From positions 1 through 64,000 of the forward strand of contig NZ_JBBMEJ010000005.1 of the NCBI RefSeq assembly GCF_040096615.1: a stretch of 64,000 nucleotides of DNA. Reading direction: 5' to 3'. Below the pieces are notes generated by a model that saw only the letters and a program-made list of their open reading frames with translations, had not been told where the DNA came from and made no database searches. Origin of the DNA: Blautia_A aquisgranensis (GTDB taxonomy: Bacteria > Bacillota > Clostridia > Lachnospirales > Lachnospiraceae). Position 1 is the first letter of the stretch. Each line of letters opens with the position of its first letter. Below are positions 50,604 through 59,908 of this stretch, in pieces. A program made the position numbers and the translations under genes.

Positions 50604-52271
50604 ATGGAACAGACGATGATAAAAGTGACCATAAACGGAGAAACAAGGGAATATCCGAAGATGACTTCTTATTCTGAGATCGTTAAGGATTATGAGGGCA
50701 CAACTGAGTATCCGGTCATTCTTGTGACCGAGAACGGAAAACTCCGTGAGCTGCACAAAAAAGTAAAACATGATTGTAAAGTGGAGTTTGTGACAACGAA
50801 GGACAGCGCGGGACGGAAGACCTATCGGCGAAGTGCTATTTTTATCCTTCTGAAAGCTATTTTTGATGTGGCAGGCAAAGAGAATGTAGATCATGTTGTG
50901 ATCCATTATTCCCTGGGAAATGCGCTTTATTTTACCATGAAGGGAAGTGCCACACTGGATCAGGAGCTGCTTGATCGGGTAAGGGGGCGGATGCATGAAC
51001 TTGTGGAGCAGAAGCTTCCAATTTATAAGAAAAGTGTCAGTACAGATGAAGCCATTTTCATGTTCCACAGGCATCATATGTATGATAAAGAAAAACTGTT
51101 CCGTTATCGCCGGGTTTCCAGAGTGAATATTTACAGCCTGGAGAATTTCGAGGATTATTTTTACGGTTTTATGGCACCGGATACCGGATATGTGCAGTAT
51201 TTTGACCTGCAGCTTTATGATGAGGGCTTTGTGCTGATCCTGCCCCAACAGAATACACCGGATAAACTGGAGCCTTTTGAACCACAGGACAAGATTTTCC
51301 GTGTGCAGAAGGAATCGGAGGAATGGGGAGATAAGCTGGAGGTTGCCACAGTCGGAGATCTCAATGACCGGATCACCAGAGAGGGTGTCCAGAGTCTGAT
51401 GCTGATTCAGGAGGCTCTTCACGAGGCGAAGATCTCATCCATTGCGGAGGAAATCCAGCGACGTGGAAATGTGAAATTTGTGATGATCGCAGGTCCGTCC
51501 TCCTCGGGAAAAACAAGCTTTTCCCATCGATTATCAATTCAGCTTTCTGCCCATGGATTAAAGCCTCATCCGATTGCAGTGGATAATTACTTTGTAGACC
51601 GTGAGCATACCCCGCTGGATGAATTCGGGGAAAAGAATTATGAGTGTCTGGAAGCAATCGACACGAAGCAGTTTAACGAAGATATGTTAAACCTTCTTGC
51701 CGGAAAAGAGGTTGATCTGCCTACCTTTAATTTTAAGACAGGATGCAGAGAGTACCGGGGAGATAAATTACAGCTGGGGAAAGAAGATATCCTGGTGATC
51801 GAGGGTATTCACGGGCTGAATGACAAGCTGAGCTATGCGCTTCCGAAGGAAAGCAAATTTAAGATCTATATCAGTGCCCTGACGCAGCTGAATATTGATG
51901 AGCATAACAGGATCCCGACGACAGATGGAAGACTGATCCGGAGAATTGTCCGCGATGCACGTACACGTGGAACTTCTGCAAAGGATACGATCGCAAGATG
52001 GCCTTCTGTGCGAAGAGGGGAAGAGCAGAATATCTTCCCGTTCCAGGAACAGGCAGATGTGATGTTTAATTCTGCACTTGTGTATGAGCTTGCCTGCCTG
52101 AAGGTTTATGCGGAGCCGTTATTGTTTGGAATCGATAAAAGTGAGCCGGAGTATCAGGAAGCGAAAAGACTTCTGAAATTTCTGGATTATTTTGTTCCGG
52201 TGCCCTGTGAGGGCATTCCGTTTAATTCTCTTCTCAGGGAGTTTGTGGGCGGAAGCTGCTTTAATGTATAA
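50604..52271 (+). CDS. TGS-domain/uridine kinase-like fusion protein
   Basis: A 555-residue protein with three parts. First is an N-terminal TGS-like domain (about 1-65; MIKVTINGETREYPKMTSYS), then a region resembling the second additional domain of threonyl-tRNA synthetase (about 66-270; IHYSLGNALYF, MFHRHHMYDKEKLFRYRRVSR without the editing cysteine/histidine array), and finally a uridine kinase/phosphoribulokinase-like domain with P-loop GPSSSGKTSFSHRL (about 296-309) and DNYFVDRE. It resembles predicted nucleoside kinases of Thermotoga and Clostridia. Whether it acts on free nucleosides or RNA is not known. GGAGGTGATC, a near-perfect anti-16S match, sets the start at 50604. Confidence 0.85.
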   Translation: MEQTMIKVTINGETREYPKMTSYSEIVKDYEGTTEYPVILVTENGKLRELHKKVKHDCKVEFVTTKDSAGRKTYRRSAIFILLKAIFDVAGKENVDHVVIHYSLGNALYFTMKGSATLDQELLDRVRGRMHELVEQKLPIYKKSVSTDEAIFMFHRHHMYDKEKLFRYRRVSRVNIYSLENFEDYFYGFMAPDTGYVQYFDLQLYDEGFVLILPQQNTPDKLEPFEPQDKIFRVQKESEEWGDKLEVATVGDLNDRITREGVQSLMLIQEALHEAKISSIAEEIQRRGNVKFVMIAGPSSSGKTSFSHRLSIQLSAHGLKPHPIAVDNYFVDREHTPLDEFGEKNYECLEAIDTKQFNEDMLNLLAGKEVDLPTFNFKTGCREYRGDKLQLGKEDILVIEGIHGLNDKLSYALPKESKFKIYISALTQLNIDEHNRIPTTDGRLIRRIVRDARTRGTSAKDTIARWPSVRRGEEQNIFPFQEQADVMFNSALVYELACLKVYAEPLLFGIDKSEPEYQEAKRLLKFLDYFVPVPCEGIPFNSLLREFVGGSCFNV

Positions 52272-52302
52272 GTGAAAAACAGATAAAAAAGGATGAAGAT
52301 TT

Positions 52303-53337
52303 ATGAAAGAAAAGGTACAGTTAACAAAGCTTGCGCCTAATTGCGGGTGTGCGGCGAAGGTAGGACCTGGTACACTGGCTGGAGTTCTTGGAAATCTGCC
52401 AAAGTTTCATGATCCGGATCTTCTGGTTGGCACGGATACTTCCGATGATGCGGCGGTTTACCGGGTTTCGGATGATCTGGCTCTGATCCAGACACTGGAT
52501 TTTTTTACACCTGTGGCGGATGATCCTTATGATTTCGGTCAGATCGCGGCTGCCAATGCTTTGAGTGATGTGTATGCCATGGGTGGCACACCGAAGACTG
52601 CTTTGAATATCGTGGCTTTTCCGAAGAATATGGACGTGGAGATCCTGGGGGAGATCCTGCGTGGTGGCGCGGATAAGGTTATGGAGGCTGGTGCTGTCCT
52701 TGCGGGCGGACATACGATCCAGGATGATACGCCGAAGTATGGGCTTAGTGTGACGGGTTTTGTTGATCCGAAGAGGTTCTGGAAGAATTTCGGGGCGCAG
52801 GCGGGGGATAAGCTGATCCTGACGAAGCCCCTTGGCGCGGGTATCGTGAATACGGCGATTAAAGCGGATCTGGCGTCGGATGTGACACGGGATGCGGTGC
52901 TTGCTTCTATGAAGCGGCTGAACCGGGATGCCTGTGAGGTGTTTCAGAAATTTGAGATTCATGCCTGCACGGATGTGACGGGATTTGGGCTTGGTGGTCA
53001 TGCGACGGAGATGGCTGTGGCCAGTGACAAAACGATTGTGATCGATACGGAGTGTCTGCCGGTGCTTCCGGGAGTGGAGGAGTATGCTTCTATGGGACTG
53101 ATCCCGGGCGGAGCTTATCGGAATCGGGAGTTTGCCGGGAAGTATGGTGTGAAGAGTGATGCGGTTCTCTGGAGGGAGGATCTGGTGTTTGATCCGCAGA
53201 CTTCGGGGGGATTGCTGGCTGCTGTTCGTGAGGAGGATGTGAAGGAGATCATGAAACAGCTGGAAGCAGCCGGGCTTGAGGCTGGTGTGATCGGTGAGGT
53301 TGTTGGAAAGCAGGAATGGACGCTGAGGTTGCGGTGA
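52303..53337 (+). CDS. selD: Selenide, water dikinase (selenophosphate synthase), Cys form
   Basis: A 344-residue enzyme that makes selenophosphate, the selenium donor for selenocysteine and 2-selenouridine. The active-site loop reads APNCGCAAKVGPGTL, where Cys16 and Lys19 match the essential Cys and Lys of E. coli SelD; no in-frame TGA is present, so this is not the selenocysteine-containing form. Metal/ATP motifs are TDTSDDAAVY, GGTPKTALNIVAFP, GHTIQDDTPKYG and DVTGFGLGGHATEMA. From about 52600 onward its codons are richer in GCG, ACG and GGG than neighbouring genes, which may hint at a different origin. No other selenium gene is in the window. Confidence 0.93.
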   Translation: MKEKVQLTKLAPNCGCAAKVGPGTLAGVLGNLPKFHDPDLLVGTDTSDDAAVYRVSDDLALIQTLDFFTPVADDPYDFGQIAAANALSDVYAMGGTPKTALNIVAFPKNMDVEILGEILRGGADKVMEAGAVLAGGHTIQDDTPKYGLSVTGFVDPKRFWKNFGAQAGDKLILTKPLGAGIVNTAIKADLASDVTRDAVLASMKRLNRDACEVFQKFEIHACTDVTGFGLGGHATEMAVASDKTIVIDTECLPVLPGVEEYASMGLIPGGAYRNREFAGKYGVKSDAVLWREDLVFDPQTSGGLLAAVREEDVKEIMKQLEAAGLEAGVIGEVVGKQEWTLRLR

Positions 53338-53386
53338 TGTGATGGGGTGGACGAACGGACACCCGGGAGTACGGAAGCGGACGCGT

Positions 53387-53480
53387 GGCGCACTGTCCAC
53401 ACGGAAAGTGTGCCCTTTGGGAGAACCCATTTCGGGAGAAATCTACCTATTTGGAAGTAGCCCGCATGCCAATGCGAAAA
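53387..53480 (+). other. Chain of small hairpins between selD and rnpB
   Basis: GGCGCACT (53387-53394) pairs with AGTGTGCC (53407-53414), then CCC/GGG and CTACC/GGAAGTAG hairpins follow. The composition is more GC-rich than the surroundings. No ORF or known RNA is recognised; it could be an intergenic palindromic repeat, the selD 3' end or both. Confidence 0.35.
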
Positions 53481-53490
53481 AAATTCCAAC

Positions 53491-53519
53491 TTTACAAGTT
53501 TGTGCACCTGTGCTAAAAT
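53491..53519 (+). promoter_or_regulatory. rnpB promoter
   Basis: TTTACA (53491-53496), 17 bases, TAAAAT (53514-53519), with an extended TG before the -10. The expected start is within a few bases of the mature RNA. Confidence 0.75.
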
Positions 53520-53522
53520 ATC

Positions 53523-53880
53523 AGGTGCGCAGCCAGTCCAGGTGATCGCGGCTGAACAGACGAAAGGGTTCAGACGAGGAAAGTCCGGGCTTCACAGGGC
53601 AGGATGCCGGATAACGTCCGGTGGAGGTAACTCCCAGACCAGTGCAACAGAAATAAACCGCCTCGCATCTGCGGGGTAAGGGTGGAAAGGCAGTGTAAGA
53701 GACTACCGCCGCTGTGGTAACAGAGCGGGCACATGTAAACTCCATTCGAAGCAAGACCGAGTAGAAAGCGATACGGCGGCCCGTCGTGCTTTCAGGTAGG
53801 TCGCTGGAGCCTTCTGGCAACGGAAGGCCTAGATAGATGATCACTCAACGACATAACCCGGCTTATCGGTCTGACTGCGT
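53523..53880 (+). ncRNA. rnpB: RNase P RNA, bacterial type A
   Basis: About 358 bases. Conserved parts are GAGGAAAGTCCGGGC (about 53575-53589; P4 and CR-I), CAGGATGCCGG-ATAACGTCCGG, CCAGTGCAACAGAAA, GTAAACTCCA, GCCTAGATAGATGA and the 3' CCCGGCTTATCGG (about 53856). The ends pair as P1 (GCGCAG-CCAG-TCC with GGTCTGACTGCGT). The layout matches type A rather than the Bacillus type B. It trims tRNA 5' ends. Ends are approximate. Confidence 0.93.
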
Positions 53881-54045
53881 ATAAATAGAAAATATAATTG
53901 AAGATTAAGAAGAAACAGCTGTTGAATGAGGGAAGAATTTGTATCCTGCAGATTAATGGCTGTTTTTTGTTTTAGAGGAAATTATCCGAAATGTTCTGAT
54001 GAAATAAAAATATCAATCAGATAGTGTCTGCTTAAAGAAAATTGA

Positions 54046-54100
54046 AAAATACGCCCGGATTCAGACAGGTTTAATATCTGTATGAATTCGGGCGTATTGG
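54046..54100 (-). terminator. Terminator of pyrBI
   Basis: AATACGCCCG-A-ATTC and GAAT-C-CGGGCGTATT pair with inner CAG/CTG, followed on the minus strand by T5. The rest of 53881-54124 holds an AACAGC/GCTGTT pair before T6 (about 53915-53970) that may end rnpB. Confidence 0.8.
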
Positions 54101-54124
54101 CATGCTATATGTTAATATAAGTAT

Positions 54125-54562
54125 TTATTTATTACGTTTGCCACTGTATTTTTCCTCACAGTATTTGCAGCGGTAAACTTCTTTCTCCTCATCTGCAAGA
54201 ACAAAGATCTGATCCAGACCCTGCTCAACGGATGTAATGCAACGAGGATTTTTGCAGCGGATCACATTAACTACCTGTTTCGGCAGTTTCAGTTCTTTCT
54301 TTGCAACGATCTTTTCATCTTTGATGATGTTTACAGTGATGTTGTGATCGATAAAGCCGAGGATATCCAGGTCCAGGTCCTCGATCGGGCATTCTACCTT
54401 AATGATATCTTTTTTGCCCATTTTCTGGCTGCGGGCGTTTTTGATGATGGCTACTGTGCAGTCCAGTTTGTCAAGTTTCAGATCATGATAGATGGTCATG
54501 GCCTTTCCGGCTTTGATGTGATCCAGGACATAGCCTTCGCGAAGAGCACCTACGTTTAACAT
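54125..54562 (-). CDS. pyrI: Aspartate carbamoyltransferase regulatory subunit
   Basis: A 145-residue subunit that binds ATP/CTP and adjusts PyrB activity. The N-terminal allosteric domain (MLNVGALREGYVLDHIKAGK) is followed by a C-terminal zinc domain with four cysteines (VIRCKNPRCIT and YRCKYCEEKY). It starts inside the last codons of pyrB (7-bp overlap), so the two subunits are made together. Confidence 0.94.
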   Translation of the reverse strand: MLNVGALREGYVLDHIKAGKAMTIYHDLKLDKLDCTVAIIKNARSQKMGKKDIIKVECPIEDLDLDILGFIDHNITVNIIKDEKIVAKKELKLPKQVVNVIRCKNPRCITSVEQGLDQIFVLADEEKEVYRCKYCEEKYSGKRNK

Positions 54563-55479
54563 GGCAGTTCCACCTCCAGTAATGTAAGAATCAGGGCCAT
54601 ACGGACATAAACGCCATACTGGACCTGTTTGAAGTAAGCGGCACGTGGATCGGAGTCCACCTCAACAGAGATCTCATTGACACGCGGAAGTGGGTGAAGA
54701 ATGTACATATCCTTTGGTGCGAGCTCCAGCTTCTGTTTGTCCAGAATATAGAAGTCTTTCATACGGACGTAATCTTCTTCGTTGAAGAAGCGTTCCTTCT
54801 GAACACGGGTCATGTACAGGATATCAAGATTCGGAAGTGCATCCTCAAGGCGTTCTTCCTCAACAAACTCGATGTTGTTGCGTTTCAGTACATCCTCACG
54901 GATATAGCTTGGAATACGAAGCTCTTCCGGGGAGATTAGAACAAATTTTACGTTCTCATAACGTACCAGTGCCTCAATCAGAGAATGGACAGTACGACCG
55001 AATTTCAGGTCGCCGCAGAGACCAATTGTGATATTGTCAAGTCTGCCTTTGAGGGAACGGATAGTTAAAAGATCGGTTAATGTCTGAGTGGGATGCTGGT
55101 GGCCACCGTCACCGGCATTGATCACCGGAATATTGGATGCCATAGAAGCTACGAGCGGAGCACCTTCTTTCGGGTGACGCATAGCACAGATATCTGCATA
55201 GCAGGAAACAACGCGAATGGTATCGGCAACACTCTCGCCCTTGGATGCGGAGCTGGAATCAGCGGAAGAAAAACCAAGAACCTTTCCTCCAAGATTCATC
55301 ATGGCTGCCTCAAAACTTAAACGTGTACGTGTACTTGGTTCGTAAAACAGTGTCGCAAGTCTTTTATCATCACAGGTATGCGCGTACTTTTTGGGATTTT
55401 TCCCGATGTCGTCGGCGAGATTCAGAAGTTTATCAAGCTCTTCAACCGAGAAATCCAACGGACTCATTAAATGTCTCAT
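54556..55479 (-). CDS. pyrB: Aspartate carbamoyltransferase catalytic subunit
   Basis: A 307-residue enzyme forming carbamoyl-aspartate in pyrimidine synthesis. The carbamoyl-phosphate loop is FYEPSTRTRLSFE (about residues 46-58), with SSASKGES, INAGDGGHQHPTQTLTD and the aspartate-binding HPLPRVNEI. The start at 55479 has GGAGGT upstream; the open frame runs further to 55614 but lacks homology there. A minus-strand promoter is plausible at 55526-55554 (TTGAAA, 17 bases, TATGAT). No PyrR-type attenuator is visible. Confidence 0.95.
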   Translation of the reverse strand: MRHLMSPLDFSVEELDKLLNLADDIGKNPKKYAHTCDDKRLATLFYEPSTRTRLSFEAAMMNLGGKVLGFSSADSSSASKGESVADTIRVVSCYADICAMRHPKEGAPLVASMASNIPVINAGDGGHQHPTQTLTDLLTIRSLKGRLDNITIGLCGDLKFGRTVHSLIEALVRYENVKFVLISPEELRIPSYIREDVLKRNNIEFVEEERLEDALPNLDILYMTRVQKERFFNEEDYVRMKDFYILDKQKLELAPKDMYILHPLPRVNEISVEVDSDPRAAYFKQVQYGVYVRMALILTLLEVELPC

Positions 55480-55550
55480 GTTGTACCTCCAATTATTTAC
55501 TGGAAATTTAGATTTCCTTCCTGTTATCATATAATATAACGTGGAGTTTT

Positions 55551-55952
55551 TCAAGATGATTTCTGAGTATTTTGTCGAAGAAGCCACTCGAAGAAAAGAC
55601 CGGTAAGGAACCACAGGGGAGCATAGTCCAGCCGGATCACTCCTTTATACTGAAATGGTACATGTGAATAATCCCAGGGACAAATATGAAGCTTCCGGAA
55701 AAAAGAGCCGCTTAAAAATTCAACGAGAAAAATTCCACAGGTATAAAAAATCCCACGTATCATTACCGGGAAATGAGAAAATTTATCGTAAGCAGGACGG
55801 ATCAGGGCAGCAAGTCCGTACACGGGAAACATCAGAAGAGAGGTTTTTCCCATCATAGTGAACTGTCCGGTGAGAAGAGAGTGCATTCCGGTCCAGAAGA
55901 TCTCCAGGCACCAGCCTGTGAAACCGCATAGAATAAAGTCGTTCTTTGGCAT
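55551..55952 (-). CDS. Small membrane protein, putative ABC-transporter type IV (CmpB-like) family
   Basis: A 133-residue protein with about four hydrophobic segments. It resembles the CmpB-like family (PF06541), with GFTGWCLEIFWTG near the N-terminus, VYGLAALIRP in the middle and the typical CPWDYSHVPFQYKGVIRLDY near the end. Despite the family name its function is unknown and no ATPase is nearby. AAGGAG precedes the start. Its 3' end overlaps the likely pyrB promoter. Confidence 0.75.
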   Translation of the reverse strand: MPKNDFILCGFTGWCLEIFWTGMHSLLTGQFTMMGKTSLLMFPVYGLAALIRPAYDKFSHFPVMIRGIFYTCGIFLVEFLSGSFFRKLHICPWDYSHVPFQYKGVIRLDYAPLWFLTGLFFEWLLRQNTQKSS

Positions 55953-56039
55953 TTCGGGGCTCCTTTTTGCTGATCTGTAAAACTGAAAAAAATTACATGA
56001 ATTTAACGTGGAAAAGCGTCTCTAATAGTGTTCCCTGCC

Positions 56040-56068
56040 TTGAAAAAAATATGTACGTGGGTTATAAT
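56040..56068 (+). promoter_or_regulatory. folC promoter
   Basis: TTGAAA (56040-56045), 17 bases, TATAAT (56063-56068), 39 bases before the folC start. Confidence 0.75.
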
Positions 56069-56106
56069 GAACGATAATCAACATGTGCGGAAGGAGACAA
56101 CAGACG

Positions 56107-57408
56107 ATGAATTATAAAGAAAGTCGTGCCTATATCAGAGACGCAGAAAAGAAAAAAGGCATAGTCCTGGGACTTGATAATATGCGGGAGCTGATGAGGC
56201 GGCTTGGTGATCCGCAGGATGAGCTGAAATACGTTCATGTTGCAGGAACGAATGGTAAGGGGTCTGTGATCGCATATCTGTATTCCGCTTTATCTGGTAC
56301 GGGCTACCGTGTGGGAAGATATATTTCCCCGGCTGTCTATTCCTACAGAGAGAGGATGGAAGTAAACGGAGAGCCTGTCAGCAGGGAGAAATTTGCAGCA
56401 TATGTGACGAGGATCGCGGAGGTAATCGATGAGATCGTGGAAGAAGGGAAACCGCATCCGTCAGTATTTGAGATCGAGACAGCAGCCGCATTTCTCTATT
56501 TTAAGGAAGAGAAATGCGATCTTGTATTAATGGAGGTTGGTATGGGCGGCGATCTGGATGCTACCAATATCATCCGTACCACAGTTCTTTCTATTCTGGT
56601 ATCCATCAGTATGGATCATACGGCATTTCTTGGAAATACCCTTGGCGAGATAGCAGAAAAAAAATCCGGCATCATCAAACCGGACAGTCATATGGTAACA
56701 GTGAAACAGCAGCCGGAAGTAGAGGCAGTGATCCGTCGGACATGCCAGGAACGGAATGTACCATATGAGGTGGCAGACCGGGATGAAGCAGAGGTGCTTC
56801 GGGCATCCATGACAGGTCAGACTTTTCTTTATAAGGGAGAAGAATATTCGATTGCCCTGGCAGGCGCTTACCAGAAGGAGAATGCGGTTGTTGCTCTTCG
56901 GGCACTGGAGCTTCTGAATGATCTGGGCTATCCCACAACAGTAGTGCAGAGGCAGAATGGGCTTAAGAATACAGCCTGGCCGGGACGTTTTGCCCTGCTT
57001 GGAACGAAACCGGATTTTGTGGTTGACGGAGCGCATAACCCGGCTGCGGCAGATATGCTTGCGGCATCCATTGAGCGGTATTTTAAGGGCAGAAGGATCA
57101 TCTACATCATGGGTATGTTCCGTGATAAGGATTACCGCAGCGTGATCCAGAAGACGGAAAAATATGCAGATACGATCCTGACCATTGCAGCACCGGATAA
57201 TCCGAGGGCACTGTCTCCGGAAGAGCTGGCGGCTGCAGTGAGAGAGTTTCATACAGATGTCAGACCTTTTGATGACATTGAAGCGGCAGTGGCAGAGGCA
57301 TACCGGCTGGCCGGAAGTGAGGATGTGATCATTGCTTTCGGATCTCTCGCATTTTTGGGAGATCTTACAGAGATTATCAAGAAACATAACGGAGGAAATC
57401 ATGACTGA
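56107..57408 (+). CDS. folC: Folylpolyglutamate/dihydrofolate synthase
   Basis: A 433-residue ligase that adds glutamate to folates (and possibly to dihydropteroate). The P-loop is VHVAGTNGKGSVIAYL (about residues 42-57), followed by YISPAVYSYRERM, MEVGMGGDLDATN, the DHTAFLGNTLGEIA motif and the C-terminal domain opening VVDGAHNPAA. The start at 56107 has GGAAGGAG about ten bases upstream; ATG 56083 lies before that site. It overlaps pheA by 8 bp. Confidence 0.93.
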   Translation: MNYKESRAYIRDAEKKKGIVLGLDNMRELMRRLGDPQDELKYVHVAGTNGKGSVIAYLYSALSGTGYRVGRYISPAVYSYRERMEVNGEPVSREKFAAYVTRIAEVIDEIVEEGKPHPSVFEIETAAAFLYFKEEKCDLVLMEVGMGGDLDATNIIRTTVLSILVSISMDHTAFLGNTLGEIAEKKSGIIKPDSHMVTVKQQPEVEAVIRRTCQERNVPYEVADRDEAEVLRASMTGQTFLYKGEEYSIALAGAYQKENAVVALRALELLNDLGYPTTVVQRQNGLKNTAWPGRFALLGTKPDFVVDGAHNPAAADMLAASIERYFKGRRIIYIMGMFRDKDYRSVIQKTEKYADTILTIAAPDNPRALSPEELAAAVREFHTDVRPFDDIEAAVAEAYRLAGSEDVIIAFGSLAFLGDLTEIIKKHNGGNHD

Positions 57409-58531
57409 TCTGGAAAAATACAGAGGTGAGATCGACGAGATTGACAGCGAGATCGTGCGTCTTTTTGAAAAACGAATGAAGGTGAGTGAAGAAGTCGCTG
57501 AATATAAGATAAAAACAGGTAAGAAGGTACTGGATCCCAAACGCGAGAGTGATAAGATTCATACTCTTAAAGATAAGGCACATGGAGAGTTTAACAGTCT
57601 CGGTGTGCAGGAGCTTTTTCGCCAGATCATGGCGATCAGCCGTAAGAGGCAGTACCAGCTTCTGACAGAGCATGGCATCTATGGAGAGCGCAATTTCACA
57701 ACTGTGAAGCATGTTCCTCTTGAGAATGCAACGGTTGTTTTCCAGGGCGTAGAGGGTGCGTACAGCTATGCGGCCATGCGCCAGTACTTTGGCAAAAACA
57801 TCGAGAGCTACCATGTGAAGACCTGGCGGAAGGCTATGGAGGATGTGACCAACGGAAAAGCCGATTACGCAGTACTTCCTATTGAGAATTCCACCGCAGG
57901 TATTGTGGCTGATATCTACGATCTTCTCATGGAATATAAGCTGTATATCGTAGGCGAGCAGATCATCCGTGTAGATCATGTACTTCTGGGGCTGCCGGAT
58001 GCGGAGCTTGAAGATATTAAACAGGTCTGCTCCCATCCACAGGGACTTGCCCAGTGCAAGGCATTTCTGGAGGAGCATCCATCCTGGAAAAAGAAAGAAG
58101 TGGAGAACACGGCAGGAGCGGCCAAGCTGGTCAGTGAGACCGGGGATAAGAGCGTGGCAGCCATTGCCAGCCGTGAGGCAGGTGAGGTATTCGGTCTTAA
58201 GGTTCTTGCAGAGAATATCTGCAGGGAAAAAGCAAACTCCACACGTTTTATCATTGTAAGCCGTAAGCCGGAATATGAGGAAAAAGCCGGAAAGATCAGC
58301 ATCTGTTTCGAGCTGCCTCATGAAACAGGAACTCTTTACAATATGCTTTCCCACATCATCTACAACGGGCTGAACATGACAAAGATCGAGTCCCGTCCGA
58401 TTCCGGGAAAATCCTGGGAATACCGGTTCTTCGTGGATTTCACAGGAAGACTGGGAGAGAGCGCAGTGGAAAATGCGTTAAGAGGAATTGAAGCGGAGGC
58501 GAATGTTCTCCGTGTTCTTGGAAATTATTAA
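57401..58531 (+). CDS. pheA: Bifunctional chorismate mutase/prephenate dehydratase
   Basis: A 376-residue enzyme leading chorismate to phenylpyruvate. An AroQ mutase domain (about 1-90; YRGEIDEIDSEIVRLFEKRM) is followed by the dehydratase (about 108-285; GVEGAYSYAAM, YAVLPIENSTAG, STRFIIVS) and a C-terminal ACT domain (about 295-376) with the phenylalanine-binding KIESRPIPGKSWEYRFFVD. Feedback inhibition by phenylalanine is therefore expected. GGAGG sits in the end of folC just before the ATG. Confidence 0.95.
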   Translation: MTDLEKYRGEIDEIDSEIVRLFEKRMKVSEEVAEYKIKTGKKVLDPKRESDKIHTLKDKAHGEFNSLGVQELFRQIMAISRKRQYQLLTEHGIYGERNFTTVKHVPLENATVVFQGVEGAYSYAAMRQYFGKNIESYHVKTWRKAMEDVTNGKADYAVLPIENSTAGIVADIYDLLMEYKLYIVGEQIIRVDHVLLGLPDAELEDIKQVCSHPQGLAQCKAFLEEHPSWKKKEVENTAGAAKLVSETGDKSVAAIASREAGEVFGLKVLAENICREKANSTRFIIVSRKPEYEEKAGKISICFELPHETGTLYNMLSHIIYNGLNMTKIESRPIPGKSWEYRFFVDFTGRLGESAVENALRGIEAEANVLRVLGNY

Positions 58532-58554
58532 GCTACAGAGGAGAATAGATTATT

Positions 58555-59874
58555 ATGTTGGCAAGAATTCAGGAATGTATCCTTTACCGTGATTTTGCGG
58601 ACGGTGAGATACTGAAAAATATGGCAGAGCTTATGAATCTTTATGAGTCGGATGAGGAAGCTCTCAAGGCAAAAGAAGATCAGTTTTTTAAATGTGTGAA
58701 TGGGCTGGTGGAGCTGGCAGGAATGTATGGATTTTCCGGAAATATCTGGCATACATATCTTACTTTCCTTCTGGTAAATCATGAGAACGCGTTCAGCATG
58801 GCAAGCGAGATCCGCGGAGCCATTGAAGGCAGCATTAACGAGCTGGCAAAAAATGATTTCCAGATCTTCAAAGAGCTGTATGATTTTGATATCACAGTTT
58901 TTGACAAGGTGTTCGGAACTGTATGCTGCAAGGTGATCTGTGATTACCAGACACCGGATGAGAACAGTAAGCTTTTTAATACAAGAATCCGTGACCGTAT
59001 CTGCCAGATGAGCAAGACCCTGGCAGCAGCAGCGACCACAGAGGAATTTATGGATGATATGGTAGCTTTCTACAAGGATTTTGGTGTAGGCAAGCTTGGC
59101 CTTCACAAAGCGTTCCGTATCGGCCATGATGGAAACGGCAAGGTAGAGATCCAGCCGATCACAAGGATCGCCCATGTGAACATTGAAGATCTGGTAGGTT
59201 ATGAGATCGCCAAGAAAAAACTCATCGATAACACAGAGGCTTTTGTCCAGGGAAGAAAAGCGAACAACTGTCTTCTTTTCGGTGATGCGGGAACCGGTAA
59301 ATCTTCCAGTATCAAGGGTATCCTGAACCGCTATTATGATCAGGGACTTCGTATCATTGAGGCCTACAAGCATCAGTTCCAGGATCTCAATGAGGTGATT
59401 GCCCAGATCAAAAACCGTAACTATCGTTTTATCATTTATATGGATGATCTTTCCTTTGAGGAATTTGAGATCGAATATAAATATCTGAAAGCAGTGATCG
59501 AGGGAGGTCTGGAGAAAAAACCGGACAATGTCCTGATCTATGCAACAAGTAACCGCCGTAATCTTGTACGTGAGCGCGCTGCGGATAAGCTGGAGATCGC
59601 AGATGATGACGATCTGCATTCCTCCGATACCGTACAGGAGAAGCTTTCTCTTGTATATCGTTTCGGTGTCCGCATTTACTTTGGAAAACCGGACAAGAAA
59701 CAGTTCCAGGAGATTGTCCGTACGCTGGCAGCACGTTATGGTGTCACCATGCCGGAGGACGAGCTTCTTCTGAAAGCCAACCAGTGGGAACTTTCTCATG
59801 GAGGCCTGACCGGACGTACAGCTCAGCAGTTTATTGATTACATTGTGGGAACAGAGGAAGAAAAAAAGAAATAG
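58555..59874 (+). CDS. DUF815-family AAA+ ATPase
   Basis: A 439-residue protein. An N-terminal helical region of about 190 residues precedes an ATPase core with Walker A LLFGDAGTGKSSSIKG (about 240-255), Walker B FIIYMDDLSFEE and a sensor-like IYATSNRRNLVRERA, as in the DUF815 (PF05673) family. Function is unknown; a chaperone-like or MoxR-like role has been supposed. The neighbours (pheA before, ppx-ppk after) do not reveal a role. Confidence 0.85.
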   Translation: MLARIQECILYRDFADGEILKNMAELMNLYESDEEALKAKEDQFFKCVNGLVELAGMYGFSGNIWHTYLTFLLVNHENAFSMASEIRGAIEGSINELAKNDFQIFKELYDFDITVFDKVFGTVCCKVICDYQTPDENSKLFNTRIRDRICQMSKTLAAAATTEEFMDDMVAFYKDFGVGKLGLHKAFRIGHDGNGKVEIQPITRIAHVNIEDLVGYEIAKKKLIDNTEAFVQGRKANNCLLFGDAGTGKSSSIKGILNRYYDQGLRIIEAYKHQFQDLNEVIAQIKNRNYRFIIYMDDLSFEEFEIEYKYLKAVIEGGLEKKPDNVLIYATSNRRNLVRERAADKLEIADDDDLHSSDTVQEKLSLVYRFGVRIYFGKPDKKQFQEIVRTLAARYGVTMPEDELLLKANQWELSHGGLTGRTAQQFIDYIVGTEEEKKK

Positions 59875-59908
59875 TCCACCCGTGTATTGGGGGAAAGGAT
59901 GATGAACT

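Noticed and set aside
52303..52400. Selenocysteine in SelD
   Set aside because: The active-site codon is TGT/TGC and there is no in-frame TGA.
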